From: Bacillota bacterium
GTDB lineage: Bacteria; Bacillota_I; Bacilli_A; RFN20; CAG-826
Assembly: GCA_030537155.1 (NCBI GenBank)
Contig: JAUNOH010000010.1
Coordinates: forward strand, 1 to 44,230
Direction of reading: 5' to 3'
Length of the DNA: 44,230 nt
The position numbers were made by a program, and so were the translations under genes. The notes under the pieces are model-generated. The model was not told the origin of the DNA, made no database searches, and was given only the letters and a program-made list of their open reading frames with translations. Positions within the stretch are counted from its first letter, which is position 1, and each line of letters opens with the position of its first letter. Shown here piece by piece: positions 17,569 to 25,949 of the stretch.

Positions 17569-18615
17569 CTAGGATAGATAGTAGAAGGTAGCCCTTCCCT
17601 CGCCCTCCTTTTTGATGAGTCCTTCCTCACAGAGGGCTTTGAGGCATTGCTCAACCGATCCCCGTCCGATCTCTGGGCATAATTCCATGATATCGGCCTT
17701 GTTGAATTTGCCGATTTTGCTTTTCACAGCTTTTTCGACCATCTCCCTGGCGGAGAGCTTGCCGCCCACCATATTGACCCTTTCCTCGAAGTCGCGATAT
17801 GCCGCCAAAATGGTGCCTAAGAGGTATTTGATGAAGGGGGTGTCGTCGTTCTTATTTTCCATCCAATCCCTTGAGCTTTCCCTCAAGGCGTCATAGTAGT
17901 CGTCTTTGCTGATCTGGATCTTCTTTTCCAGGGAAATGTATTTCCCGATCAGATAACCGCTTTTATATAAAAGCAAAACAGTCAGCAGGCGGCTGATTCT
18001 CCCATTCCCGTCATTGAAGGGGTGGATGCAGAGGAAATCGTGGATGAAGTGGGGGATCACAAGCAGGGGATCGACCTCGTGGGAGTCAATCGCTTTACGG
18101 TATTCCTCACACAGCCTTTCCATTGCCTCGGGTGTCTCGTAGGGTTCGACGGGTTTAAATAAAACCTCCCTCCTTCCATCGGGATAAACGGCGTCTATCT
18201 CATTGGGGGTGTCCTTCCATTTGCCGCCGAAGCTGACCCCAAGGAATTGATACATCTGCTTGTGCAGTTGGAGGATCATGTTGGGTCGGATGCCTATGTA
18301 TTCATGGCTTTCGTGGATGAGATCCAGGGTGTGGCGGTAGCCCTTGATTTCCTTTTCGCCCCGGTTTTTTGGCGTCGTTTTATCGGCCATCAGCTGACGA
18401 AACCTTTGCCTTGTCGTGACGATACCCTCGATTTCGTTGGAGGCCTCGGTGCTTTGGACCTTGGCTATTTCGACCAATTTATCCAATTCCTCTTTTCTTT
18501 GGGATAGATATAACTCCTGCCTGCCTTTGTATTCGTGGATGAGGCCGATGTAGTTCAAAATATCCTTATCCCAGGTTTTCTCCCTGAGCTTGGAGTAATC
18601 AAATTCCTTAATCAT
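17569..18615 (-). CDS. Fic-domain protein, class II, with C-terminal winged helix
   Basis: 348 aa. Fic enzymes move AMP (or another nucleotide part) from ATP onto a target protein. Catalytic motif HPFNDGNGR is at residues 198-206, intact. The inhibitory motif is N-terminal (ASNEIEG, residues 58-64; Ser59, Glu63, Gly64), so this is a self-inhibited class II Fic, not a toxin-antitoxin pair with a separate antitoxin. The last 65 residues (FNKADIMELC ... GRGSVEQCLKALCEEGL) form a winged helix. SD AAAGGAG lies before the ATG. Two identical 27-bp repeats sit upstream, so the DNA-binding tail may control its own gene. Codon use is less C-rich than the rha genes. Target protein unknown. Confidence 0.9.
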   Translation of the reverse strand: MIKEFDYSKLREKTWDKDILNYIGLIHEYKGRQELYLSQRKEELDKLVEIAKVQSTEASNEIEGIVTTRQRFRQLMADKTTPKNRGEKEIKGYRHTLDLIHESHEYIGIRPNMILQLHKQMYQFLGVSFGGKWKDTPNEIDAVYPDGRREVLFKPVEPYETPEAMERLCEEYRKAIDSHEVDPLLVIPHFIHDFLCIHPFNDGNGRISRLLTVLLLYKSGYLIGKYISLEKKIQISKDDYYDALRESSRDWMENKNDDTPFIKYLLGTILAAYRDFEERVNMVGGKLSAREMVEKAVKSKIGKFNKADIMELCPEIGRGSVEQCLKALCEEGLIKKEGEGRATFYYLS

Positions 18616-18640
18616 ATTCGCCAGCTCCTTTCATTAATCA

Positions 18641-18667
18641 CCAAAAAACAAACTAAATTTTGGCGAT
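18641..18667 (-). repeat. Operator-like repeat copy 1 upstream of fic
   Basis: 27 bp, identical to 18693-18719. On the plus strand it begins CCAAAA and ends TTTTGGCGAT; CCAAAA and TTTTGG form an inverted repeat 11 bases apart. It lies 26 bases upstream of the fic ATG. Confidence 0.8.
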
Positions 18668-18692
18668 TCTTCATAATGAAATCATATTATCC

Positions 18693-18719
18693 CCAAAAAA
18701 CAAACTAAATTTTGGCGAT
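18693..18719 (-). repeat. Operator-like repeat copy 2 upstream of fic
   Basis: Second identical 27-bp copy, start-to-start 52 bp from the first. Between the copies lies an AT-rich segment with -10-like boxes on the minus strand (GATAAT, about 18686-18691). A third copy of the core TTGGCGAT is at 18732-18739. Confidence 0.8.
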
Positions 18720-18827
18720 AATTAATAGATATTGGCGATTTGAATGTTAACTTTTTCTTTGCAAAATCCATGAAAACGCAGAATTGATGGGCCTTTTCCG
18801 TCTTTTGAATTGACTGATGAGGGGACC

Positions 18828-20351
18828 ATGCAACTAAAATTAGGGCATATGAGAGGGATGTCCCCTAAAGGTTTGAAGATTCTCGCCTTATTGGGCGCCG
18901 CCTTGCTTTTATCATCCTGCGGCGAAACCCCGTCATCGCCTTCTTCCTCCTCCGATAGCCATATCCATACTTATGGCGAATATTACCAATCGGACGCCAC
19001 CTACCATTGGCACGAGGTGACCTGCGGCCACGAGGAGGCCAGCGATAAGGCCGCGCATAGCTATGATCCCTCCAATACCTATTGTGAGGAGTGCGGCTAT
19101 GGGCTGAATAACGCCTTCCTCTTGGAATTAGATGACGAGAGCCAAGTATATGCGGTGAAGGGATTTGCCGAATCCTTTACGGCCACCGGGGAAATAACTC
19201 TCCCCTCCGAATGCGGTGGATATCCAATCACCTCCATCGGGGATTCCGCCTTCAGCTACCAAGAGGGGATAACTTACTTCGAAATCCCCGTATCCGTTAC
19301 GGACATCGGTTCCTATCCCTTCGCCTACTGCAATAAGCTTTCCTACGTCGGCTATCAGGGGACGAAAAGCCAGTGGGAGGCCTTGGATGCCTCCATCGGG
19401 AGACTAGTCAAATGCAGCGATGGCTATGCCCCTGTAGAAAGTAGGGACGCCTACGTCTCCTCCGGGGTCAATTACCGTTATCTGACCTCATCCGAATGTT
19501 GGACGATATCCGACGTCGATACCTCGGTCGCCGAGATTATCTTCCCGGAAGATATCGCCGGCTATCCGATTGAAAGCATTGAGCAATTAGCCTTCCAGGA
19601 CTGCGTGGAATTAACCTCATTAACCCTCCCGGATTCCATCGATAGCATCGGCGATTTCGCCTTCAGAAACTGCGCGAAGCTAATAGATATCCATCTCCCA
19701 TCCTCCTTGACTAGCCTCGCCCAAAACGCCTTCCGGGAATGCTCCTCCCTAGCCTCGATATCGATACCTGCCTTCTTAACCGAGATACCCCGTTATTGCT
19801 TCGTGGACTGCGAATCCCTGGTTGGGGTTAGCTTTGAAAACGAAAAGAATGTCGCCTCAATCGGCTATCAGGCCTTCTATGGCTGCGAATCCTTAACTAG
19901 TTTCACCCTTCCTAGCGCCCTTTCCTCTTTGGGCGAGGAGAGCTTTAGGGATTGCTTTTCCCTGACCTCCTTCACCTTCAACCAGAAGATAAATAGCGTC
20001 CCCGTCAGTGCCTTCGTCAATTGCTCCTCCCTCACGGAGTTAACCCTCCCCCAAAACCTCAAATCCATCTCCTCGAGGGCATTCGTTAACTGCAGCGGTC
20101 TCTCCTCCTTCGTCTTGCCCTCCGGCGTCACCTCCATCGGGCGGGAGGCCTTCTCGGGATGTAATTCCCTAACTGATGTCTACTATGCCGGGACCCCGAC
20201 TAGTGGCTCTTCCATGAGCATCGAATCCGGGAACGCTATATTGAAAAACGCCGCCTGGCATTATTATTCGGTCAATGACCCCGAAACATCCGGTTACGAC
20301 CTCTCCTATTCCTATTGGCATTACGTCGACGGCGTCCCAACCCTCTGGTAA
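18828..20351 (+). CDS. BspA-type leucine-rich-repeat lipoprotein
   Basis: 507 aa from the ATG at 18828 (GAGGGG as a close SD); a TTG at 18810 and ATGs at 18849 and 18858 are alternatives. A lipoprotein signal ends at LLLSSC, lipidated Cys about residue 31. Then a Ser-rich linker and a His/Cys segment (HTYGEYYQ ... YHWHEVTCGHEE ... YCEECGYG) of the sort common on Bacillota surface proteins. From about 110 on come some ten LRR_5 repeats (IGDFAFRNCAKLIDIHLPSS, then ALSSLGEESFRDCFSLTSFT). It is surface-exposed and probably adhesive or glycan/protein-binding. It stands alone between fic and GH3. Partner unknown. Confidence 0.82.
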   Translation: MQLKLGHMRGMSPKGLKILALLGAALLLSSCGETPSSPSSSSDSHIHTYGEYYQSDATYHWHEVTCGHEEASDKAAHSYDPSNTYCEECGYGLNNAFLLELDDESQVYAVKGFAESFTATGEITLPSECGGYPITSIGDSAFSYQEGITYFEIPVSVTDIGSYPFAYCNKLSYVGYQGTKSQWEALDASIGRLVKCSDGYAPVESRDAYVSSGVNYRYLTSSECWTISDVDTSVAEIIFPEDIAGYPIESIEQLAFQDCVELTSLTLPDSIDSIGDFAFRNCAKLIDIHLPSSLTSLAQNAFRECSSLASISIPAFLTEIPRYCFVDCESLVGVSFENEKNVASIGYQAFYGCESLTSFTLPSALSSLGEESFRDCFSLTSFTFNQKINSVPVSAFVNCSSLTELTLPQNLKSISSRAFVNCSGLSSFVLPSGVTSIGREAFSGCNSLTDVYYAGTPTSGSSMSIESGNAILKNAAWHYYSVNDPETSGYDLSYSYWHYVDGVPTLW

Positions 20352-20377
20352 GCCGATAGTCTACATTTAACCCCCCT

Positions 20378-20410
20378 AAAGCCGGTGGATCGACAACCAT
20401 CGGCTTTTCC
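20378..20410 (+). terminator. Terminator after leucine-rich lipoprotein
   Basis: AAAGCCGGTGG (20378-20388) pairs with CCATCGGCTTT (20396-20406) with one wobble, then a T-rich end. Confidence 0.82.
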
Positions 20411-20463
20411 TTTTACGCGTCATTTGCGGCTGAAAGAAGGCATTTTGCGAAAAACTTGGTTCA

Positions 20464-20486
20464 TCTAAGCGCTTTCCTTGTATACT
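20464..20486 (+). promoter_or_regulatory. cre-like site next to -10 box of the cytosolic GH3
   Basis: TCTAAGCGCTTTCC (20464-20477) matches the cre consensus at 12 of 14. TATACT (20481-20486) follows 3 bases later. A -35 such as TTGGTT (20456-20461) would give a 19-bp spacer with the site inside it, a position that blocks RNA polymerase. Confidence 0.5.
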
Positions 20487-20543
20487 TACTTTCAGTAAAA
20501 CGCACCTTCATTTTTCATTTCGAAGGGAAAGGAATTTGTTGCT

Positions 20544-23132
20544 ATGGCTTTGAAACACAAGGATCTGATCGCAAGGATGACCCTCGAGGAGAAATGCTCC
20601 CTCCTCTCTGGCAAAGACTTCTGGCAGACCATGGATTTCGATCACCTCGGGATCCCCTCTATCTTCCTATCAGATGGCCCCAACGGCTTACGTAAGCAGG
20701 CCGGGGCGGCCGACCACCTCGGCTTAAACGTCTCGGTCCCCGCCACCTGCTTCCCGACCAGCGCCACGAGCGCCAACTCCTGGGACCCCGAATTATTGGC
20801 TTTGGTCGGACGCACCATCGGCGAAGAGGCGGTGGTCAATGACGTCTCGATCTTGCTTGGCCCCGGCACCAACATCAAGCGCAATCCCCGCTGCGGCCGT
20901 AACTTCGAATACTTCTCCGAGGATCCCTATCTATCCGGCAAATTATCGGCCGGCTATGTCAAAGGCTTAGAGGAAAACGGAATCTCGGCCTGCATCAAGC
21001 ACTTCGCCTGCAATAACCAGGAGCTACGCCGCATCGCCTCCGACTCGGTCGTCGACGAGAGGGCCTTACGCGAAATATATCTCCCCGCCTTCGAGATGGC
21101 GGTCAAGGAAGGTGGCGTCACCTCCTTAATGACCAGCTATAACAAATTAAACGGCACCTACACCAACGAGCATGAGCATCTGATGATCGATATCCTCCGC
21201 AAGGAGTGGGGCTTCAAGGGACTCGTCGTCACCGACTGGGGCGGCGAGAATGACCGCATTGAGGGATTACGTTGCCTCAACGCCTTAGAGATGCCCGGTA
21301 ACGGCGGCGAGACCAACCACGACGTCATGGAGGCCGTCAAAGCCGGCAAGATAGAGGAAAGCGTCATCGACGAGAACGTCGATAACTTCCTCGAGGTCGT
21401 CTTCAAGACCCACAAGGCTTTGGAGAACCATCCCACCGACTTCGAGAGGAAGGGCCACCATAACCGTGGCCTCGAAGTGGCCCGCGAATCGGTCGTCCTC
21501 CTCAAAAACGAAGGAAACATCCTGCCTTTGGCCAAACGCACGAAGGTGGCGGTGGTCGGCGACTTCTTCGCCAACGCCCGCTACGAGGGGGCAGGATCTT
21601 CCAACGTCAACGCCCTCTTCGTCGATCAGGCCGAGCAGAATATCGGCGAATACGGCTGGGACGTCGTCGGCTACGCCAAGGGGTTCGATCGCTATGGCAA
21701 GGCCGATAACAAATTAGTAAACGAGGCCCTTTCGGTCACCGCCAACGCCGAGGTCACCATCCTCTTCTGCGGCTTGGACGAATTGACCGAGGCCGAGGGT
21801 CTTGATAGGGATAACATCGAGCTCCCGAAAAACCAGAGGGACCTCATCCATATCCTCCATAAGGCCGGGCGTAAGCTCGTCTTAGTCCTCGAGTGCGGCT
21901 CCGTCATCGAGATGCCCTTCAAGGATGAAGTCGAGGCCATCGTCCACCCATATTTGGGTGGGGAAGGCGGCGCCAAAGCCATCCTCGAGGTCATCGCCGG
22001 CGTGGTCAACCCCTCTGGCAAACTCGCCGAGTCCTATCCCATCAAATACGAGGACTGCCCGAGTGCCGATAACTTCGCCGAGGAGGCCCCGACCACCGAA
22101 TACCGCGAATCTATCTTCGTCGGCTACCGCTATTATCTGACCGCCGAGATCCCGATGGCCTTCCCCTTCGGGCATGGCTTAAGCTATACCACCTTCGAGT
22201 ATTCCGACTTAACAGTCGACGAGAAGGGCGTGAGCTTCACCCTCAAAAACACCGGGAAGCTGGCCGGCAAGGAAGTCGCCCAGCTATACATCGGCTTGAA
22301 GAATTCCTTCGTCCCCCGCCCCAAATACGAATTGAAGGGCTTTAAGAAGGTCCACCTCGAGCCCGGCGAGAGCAAAAAGGTCGAGATCCCCTTCGACGAA
22401 TATAGCTTCCGTTACTTCAACGTCAAAACGAATAAGTGGGAAGTCGAAAAAGGCGATTACGACGTCTACATCGGCTCCTCCTGCACCGATATAAGGCTCA
22501 CCGGTTCCATCCACCAGGAAGGCACCGAGGCCCCGGCCCCCTATGACCTGAGCCTGATCCCGTGCTATGCCTCCGGCAAGGTCCGCCACGTCCCCGATGA
22601 GGAGTTTAAGATCATCCTGGGCCGCGAGATCCCCTCGCACGAGTTCGACTTCATCGTCAAGAAAAACGGCAAGAAGAGCAAGCGCATAATCATCAAGGGC
22701 GAGACCAACATGTCCGAGCTCCGCTACTCCAAACTCTGGGCCGGACGCTTCTTCGCCTGGGCCCTCCGCTTCGCCATCAAACATTCCTCCAAGGCCACCC
22801 AGAACATGCTCATCATGGGCATCTATAACTTCCCGGTCCGCGCCATGTCGAGGATGATGGGCGGGGCCATCTCCACGGGACAGCTCGATGCCTTGATCTA
22901 CTTCTTCAACGGCCACTGGCACGCCGGCTTGCATCGCTTCTTCAAGGCCGGCAGGGCCAAGAAGCGCTACCGCAAGGAAATCGCCGCCTCCTTGGAGAAG
23001 AGCCGCGAGGAAGGCTTCAAGTCCCAGGGCCTACCCGTTCCGCCGAGGGAGGATCCCAAGGCCAAGAAGAAACGGGAAAAGGCCGAGGTAAAGGCCGCCA
23101 AGAAAAACGCCAAAAAGGTCGAAGGCGAATAA
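20544..23132 (+). CDS. Glycoside hydrolase family 3, normal order, cytosolic, with C-terminal extension
   Basis: 862 aa. Beta-glucosidase/xylosidase type. TIM barrel at about 1-300: GPGTNIKRNPRCGRNFEYFS, SACIKHFACNNQE (Lys152, His153), and the nucleophile in LVVTDWGG (Asp231). Second domain about 320-560 with SVVLLKNEGNILPLAKR and FGHGLSYTTFEY; fibronectin-III-like domain to about 655 (PRPKYELKGFKKVHLEPGE). The last ~200 residues form an extension with a partly hydrophobic helical part (MSELRYSKLWAGRFFAWALR, GIYNFPVRAMSRMMGGAIST) and a very basic tail (KAKKKREKAEVKAAKKNAKK). No signal peptide: it acts on imported oligosaccharides. The SD (AAGGAAT) is 12 bases upstream. Confidence 0.93.
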   Translation: MALKHKDLIARMTLEEKCSLLSGKDFWQTMDFDHLGIPSIFLSDGPNGLRKQAGAADHLGLNVSVPATCFPTSATSANSWDPELLALVGRTIGEEAVVNDVSILLGPGTNIKRNPRCGRNFEYFSEDPYLSGKLSAGYVKGLEENGISACIKHFACNNQELRRIASDSVVDERALREIYLPAFEMAVKEGGVTSLMTSYNKLNGTYTNEHEHLMIDILRKEWGFKGLVVTDWGGENDRIEGLRCLNALEMPGNGGETNHDVMEAVKAGKIEESVIDENVDNFLEVVFKTHKALENHPTDFERKGHHNRGLEVARESVVLLKNEGNILPLAKRTKVAVVGDFFANARYEGAGSSNVNALFVDQAEQNIGEYGWDVVGYAKGFDRYGKADNKLVNEALSVTANAEVTILFCGLDELTEAEGLDRDNIELPKNQRDLIHILHKAGRKLVLVLECGSVIEMPFKDEVEAIVHPYLGGEGGAKAILEVIAGVVNPSGKLAESYPIKYEDCPSADNFAEEAPTTEYRESIFVGYRYYLTAEIPMAFPFGHGLSYTTFEYSDLTVDEKGVSFTLKNTGKLAGKEVAQLYIGLKNSFVPRPKYELKGFKKVHLEPGESKKVEIPFDEYSFRYFNVKTNKWEVEKGDYDVYIGSSCTDIRLTGSIHQEGTEAPAPYDLSLIPCYASGKVRHVPDEEFKIILGREIPSHEFDFIVKKNGKKSKRIIIKGETNMSELRYSKLWAGRFFAWALRFAIKHSSKATQNMLIMGIYNFPVRAMSRMMGGAISTGQLDALIYFFNGHWHAGLHRFFKAGRAKKRYRKEIAASLEKSREEGFKSQGLPVPPREDPKAKKKREKAEVKAAKKNAKKVEGE

Positions 23133-23142
23133 ATAAAAAGAT

Positions 23143-23173
23143 GGGGGATCAACCAAACGGCTGGTCCCCTTTT
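23143..23173 (+). terminator. Terminator after cytosolic GH3
   Basis: GGGGGATCA and TGGTCCCC pair imperfectly over a loop of about 10 bases, followed by CTTTTCCT. Moderate quality. Confidence 0.6.
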
Positions 23174-23206
23174 CCTATCCGGTTATCCTTTGGATAATGT
23201 TTTAGG

Positions 23207-23235
23207 TTACGCCACCGTCCATATAGGTATATAAT
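23207..23235 (+). promoter_or_regulatory. Promoter of MATE gene, leaderless type
   Basis: Perfect TATAAT (23230-23235) with weak -35 TTACGC (23207-23212, spacer 17). The ATG at 23245 is 10 bases past the -10, so transcription should start at or next to it. Confidence 0.55.
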
Positions 23236-23244
23236 CCCCTTCCT

Positions 23245-24690
23245 ATGGAAGTGGGGACGAAGAAAAAGAAGAGCCTATTCGCCGAGATCGACATGACCTC
23301 GGGGAACCTATTCTGGAAGATCGTCCTTTTCGCTTTGCCCTTGGGCTTCACGACCGTTCTCCAGCTTCTTTATACCTCGGTTGATTTAATCACCGTCTCC
23401 CAGGGCGACTCACCGGACTCGATGGCCGCCATCGGGGCAACGAATGTCATCGTCAACCTCATCGTCGTCGTCTTTCAGGCCATGGCCTTGGGCTCCAACG
23501 TCTGCTTGGCCCAGGCTAAGGGGGCTGGCGACCACGAAAAGGCCCAGAAGGTTTTGCACACCTCCCTCTGGATGGCTTTGATTTCCGGGGTAGTGGTGGG
23601 CTTAATCGGCTATTTCGTGGCCCCGTATCTGCTCGAGGCCATCGGCACCGAAGAGGCTTACCTGGAGAAATCATCCCAGTATCTGGAGATTTATTTCCTC
23701 GGCCTCCCGGCTTTGATGCTATTTAACTACTGCGCCCAAATGCTGAGGGCCGAAGGGGATGCCAAAGCCCCCTTCATCGCCCTGACGGTGGCTGGCCTCA
23801 CCAACGTGGCCTTTGACTGCCTCTTCGTCTTCGCCTTCAAGATGAGCGTGGCCGGGGTGGCCTACGCGACCATCATGGCCCAGGCCTTATCCGCGATCAT
23901 CGTCATCATCGTCCTCTTCAAAAGCAAATCCTCCTACGTCAACATCCACCTGAAGGAATTGAAGATCGACAAGGAGACGATGTTCGACATCATTAGGATC
24001 GGCCTGCCGGCCGGTTTGCAGAGGTTTTTCTTCTCCCTCCCCAACATCTTCGTCCAATCGGCCCTCTACACCATCGACCCGGGCAACACCGACTTGACCA
24101 ACGGGGCCATCGCGGCCGGGAACATCGAGGGCTACGTCTACGCGATGATCGAGGGATTGACGTTATCCTGCCTCTCCTTCACCGCCCAAAACCTCGGGGC
24201 CAAGAAGGGGAATAACATCAAGAAGGTCTTCATCTACGCCGAGATTTGGGGACTCATCTACTGCGCCCTGGCGGCCTTGGTGATCGGCTTATTCAATGAG
24301 CCCTTGCTCTATCTTTTGGTCGATTCCCCGGAATCGGTGGCCTCCGGGAGGGAGAGGCTATTCATCATGATCTTCCCCTATGCCATGAACTCCATCTTCC
24401 AGATCTCGGCCGGCTCGATGAGGGGGCAGAGGCACAGCACCTTCCCGATGATCACCGTCCTGCTTTGCTCGACCATCGTCAGGATCGTCTACATATACGC
24501 CCTCTTCTATCAGTTCGATTTTTTCCATAACCTGACTTGGCTATACTTCGTCTACCCCCTCTCCTGGACGCTGAATTCCATCTGTAACCTCTCCGGATTG
24601 GCCTACTTCATGCCGCGGACGTTAAGGAAGATCGAGGAGGAAAATAGACTTTCCCCCGCCGAACGTCCAATAAGCGAAAGCGAAAACTAA
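23245..24690 (+). CDS. MATE-family multidrug/toxin exporter
   Basis: 481 aa, 12 hydrophobic helices, typical MATE length. Recognisable stretches are FWKIVLFALPLGFTTVLQLL, the repeated AGVAYATIMAQALSAIIVII half, and SIFQISAGSMRGQRHS. Drug/Na+ or H+ antiport in the inner membrane. No SD precedes the ATG; a TATAAT lies 10 bases upstream. The substrate cannot be read from sequence. It may share little with its neighbours. Confidence 0.92.
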   Translation: MEVGTKKKKSLFAEIDMTSGNLFWKIVLFALPLGFTTVLQLLYTSVDLITVSQGDSPDSMAAIGATNVIVNLIVVVFQAMALGSNVCLAQAKGAGDHEKAQKVLHTSLWMALISGVVVGLIGYFVAPYLLEAIGTEEAYLEKSSQYLEIYFLGLPALMLFNYCAQMLRAEGDAKAPFIALTVAGLTNVAFDCLFVFAFKMSVAGVAYATIMAQALSAIIVIIVLFKSKSSYVNIHLKELKIDKETMFDIIRIGLPAGLQRFFFSLPNIFVQSALYTIDPGNTDLTNGAIAAGNIEGYVYAMIEGLTLSCLSFTAQNLGAKKGNNIKKVFIYAEIWGLIYCALAALVIGLFNEPLLYLLVDSPESVASGRERLFIMIFPYAMNSIFQISAGSMRGQRHSTFPMITVLLCSTIVRIVYIYALFYQFDFFHNLTWLYFVYPLSWTLNSICNLSGLAYFMPRTLRKIEEENRLSPAERPISESEN

Positions 24691-24744
24691 TCTTTTTCAC
24701 CTCCATCCCCAAAAGGTGGATAGCATCGAATATTTTTAGTAAAA

Positions 24745-24750
24745 TATACT
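24745..24750 (+). promoter_or_regulatory. -10 box of GT2 gene, leaderless type
   Basis: TATACT ends 5 bases before the ATG at 24756; there is no SD. The -35 is not clear. Confidence 0.45.
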
Positions 24751-24755
24751 CAGTT

Positions 24756-25835
24756 ATGAATCCGAGAAAACTCCTATCGTTTTGTATTCCCAGCTACAAC
24801 TCCGAATCCTTTTTGCATTATGCCCTCGACTCCTTGATCCCCGGCGGGGAGGAGATCGAGGTCCTCATAATCGACGACGGCTCGAAGGATAAGACCCTCG
24901 AGGTCGCCAAATCCTATGAGGAGAGATATCCCCATATCTTCAAGGCCATCCATCAGGAGAACGCCGGACACGGCGGGGCCATCAACCACGCGCTCAAACT
25001 GGCCACCGGGATTTACTTTAAGGTGCTGGATTCCGACGATTGGGTCGACGAGGAGGCCTTAAAGAAGCTATTGGAGTTCATCAGGGTCACCCCTGAGGGA
25101 CCCGACCTCATCGTCACCGACTACACCTATTGGTCGCTCCACGACCATCCCTTCGACACCATCTGCTATAAGGAGTTCTTCTCCAAACATGGGGTCGCCA
25201 TCCCCTTCTCCGGGGTTTCCAAATTCACGATTCAGGATTATTGCACCCTCCATTCGGCCACCTTTAGGCTGGATGTCATCAAGCGGGCCAACATCACCCT
25301 CCCCGAGCATTGCTCGTATGAGGATAACTACTTCGTCTATGGCCCCCTCTGCGTGGCCAAAAACATCTGTTACCTGCCTTTCTCCTTCTATCAATATCAG
25401 ATCGGGAGGAGCGGTCAGTCGATGGAGGCCGCCACCTTGTTAAGGAAATACCGGGACTTCCTGACCGTCGGGAAACTCACCTTCGACTATTTGGACATCA
25501 CCAAGCTGAAGAAAACCGACAAGGCCCGTTACCGCCTCATCAAGCATCACCTCAACTTCGCCTGGATGGCGGCCACCGCCTTCCCGATGGCCATCGGCAC
25601 CAAGCAGGGGAGGGAGGACAAAAAGAGGTTCCTCGAGGAATGCAAAAAGAGCAACAAGAGGCAATATAAGCTATTGAATAGGCGCTTCCTGATCCGCTTA
25701 GTGAACCTGCCGGGTAGACTAGGCACCTTCTTCGCCCGTTCCGGCATCAAAGTGGCCGGCAACATCGTCGACTTCTCCGGCACCGAAGAGAAGAAGAAGC
25801 AGAAGAAGCTGGCGAAAAAGGCCGCCAAAAGATAA
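24756..25835 (+). CDS. Family 2 glycosyltransferase
   Basis: 359 aa. GT-A fold at about 1-230: LLSFCIPSYNSESFLHYALD at the start, VLIIDDGSKDKT, QENAGHGGAINHAL, and the metal/nucleotide-sugar DXD-like FKVLDSDDWVDEEAL. C-terminal region about 230-330 lacks membrane helices, and the end is very basic (EEKKKQKKLAKKAAKR). It adds a sugar to a surface polysaccharide or lipid carrier; acceptor unknown. It is the only gene of its transcript, with its own terminator. Confidence 0.9.
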   Translation: MNPRKLLSFCIPSYNSESFLHYALDSLIPGGEEIEVLIIDDGSKDKTLEVAKSYEERYPHIFKAIHQENAGHGGAINHALKLATGIYFKVLDSDDWVDEEALKKLLEFIRVTPEGPDLIVTDYTYWSLHDHPFDTICYKEFFSKHGVAIPFSGVSKFTIQDYCTLHSATFRLDVIKRANITLPEHCSYEDNYFVYGPLCVAKNICYLPFSFYQYQIGRSGQSMEAATLLRKYRDFLTVGKLTFDYLDITKLKKTDKARYRLIKHHLNFAWMAATAFPMAIGTKQGREDKKRFLEECKKSNKRQYKLLNRRFLIRLVNLPGRLGTFFARSGIKVAGNIVDFSGTEEKKKQKKLAKKAAKR

Positions 25836-25838
25836 ACG

Positions 25839-25870
25839 ATCCCGTCTTTGACGGGATTTTTAATTTTTTA
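25839..25870 (+). terminator. Terminator after GT2
   Basis: ATCCCGTC (25839-25846) and GACGGGAT (25850-25857) over TTT, then TTTTTAATTTTTT. Confidence 0.88.
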
Positions 25871-25913
25871 GACCCCCGAGGCCAGGCTTTAGATTGCTGC
25901 AACAACAAAAAAA

Positions 25914-25938
25914 GTATACCATTAAGTATACCAATCGG
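25914..25938. repeat. Paired GTATACC repeat, left flank of AlbA gene
   Basis: GTATACCA occurs at 25914 and 25926, exactly 12 bp apart. The second copy continues as AGTATACCAATCGG (25925-25938), identical to 27264-27277 on the far side of the gene. The pair abuts the SD (GGAGG, 25937-25941). Confidence 0.75.
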
Positions 25939-25949
25939 AGGCAGTGGAT

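Noticed and set aside
18641-18719. CRISPR array
   Set aside because: Only two copies, no cas genes, and a promoter lies between them; an operator pair is the better reading.
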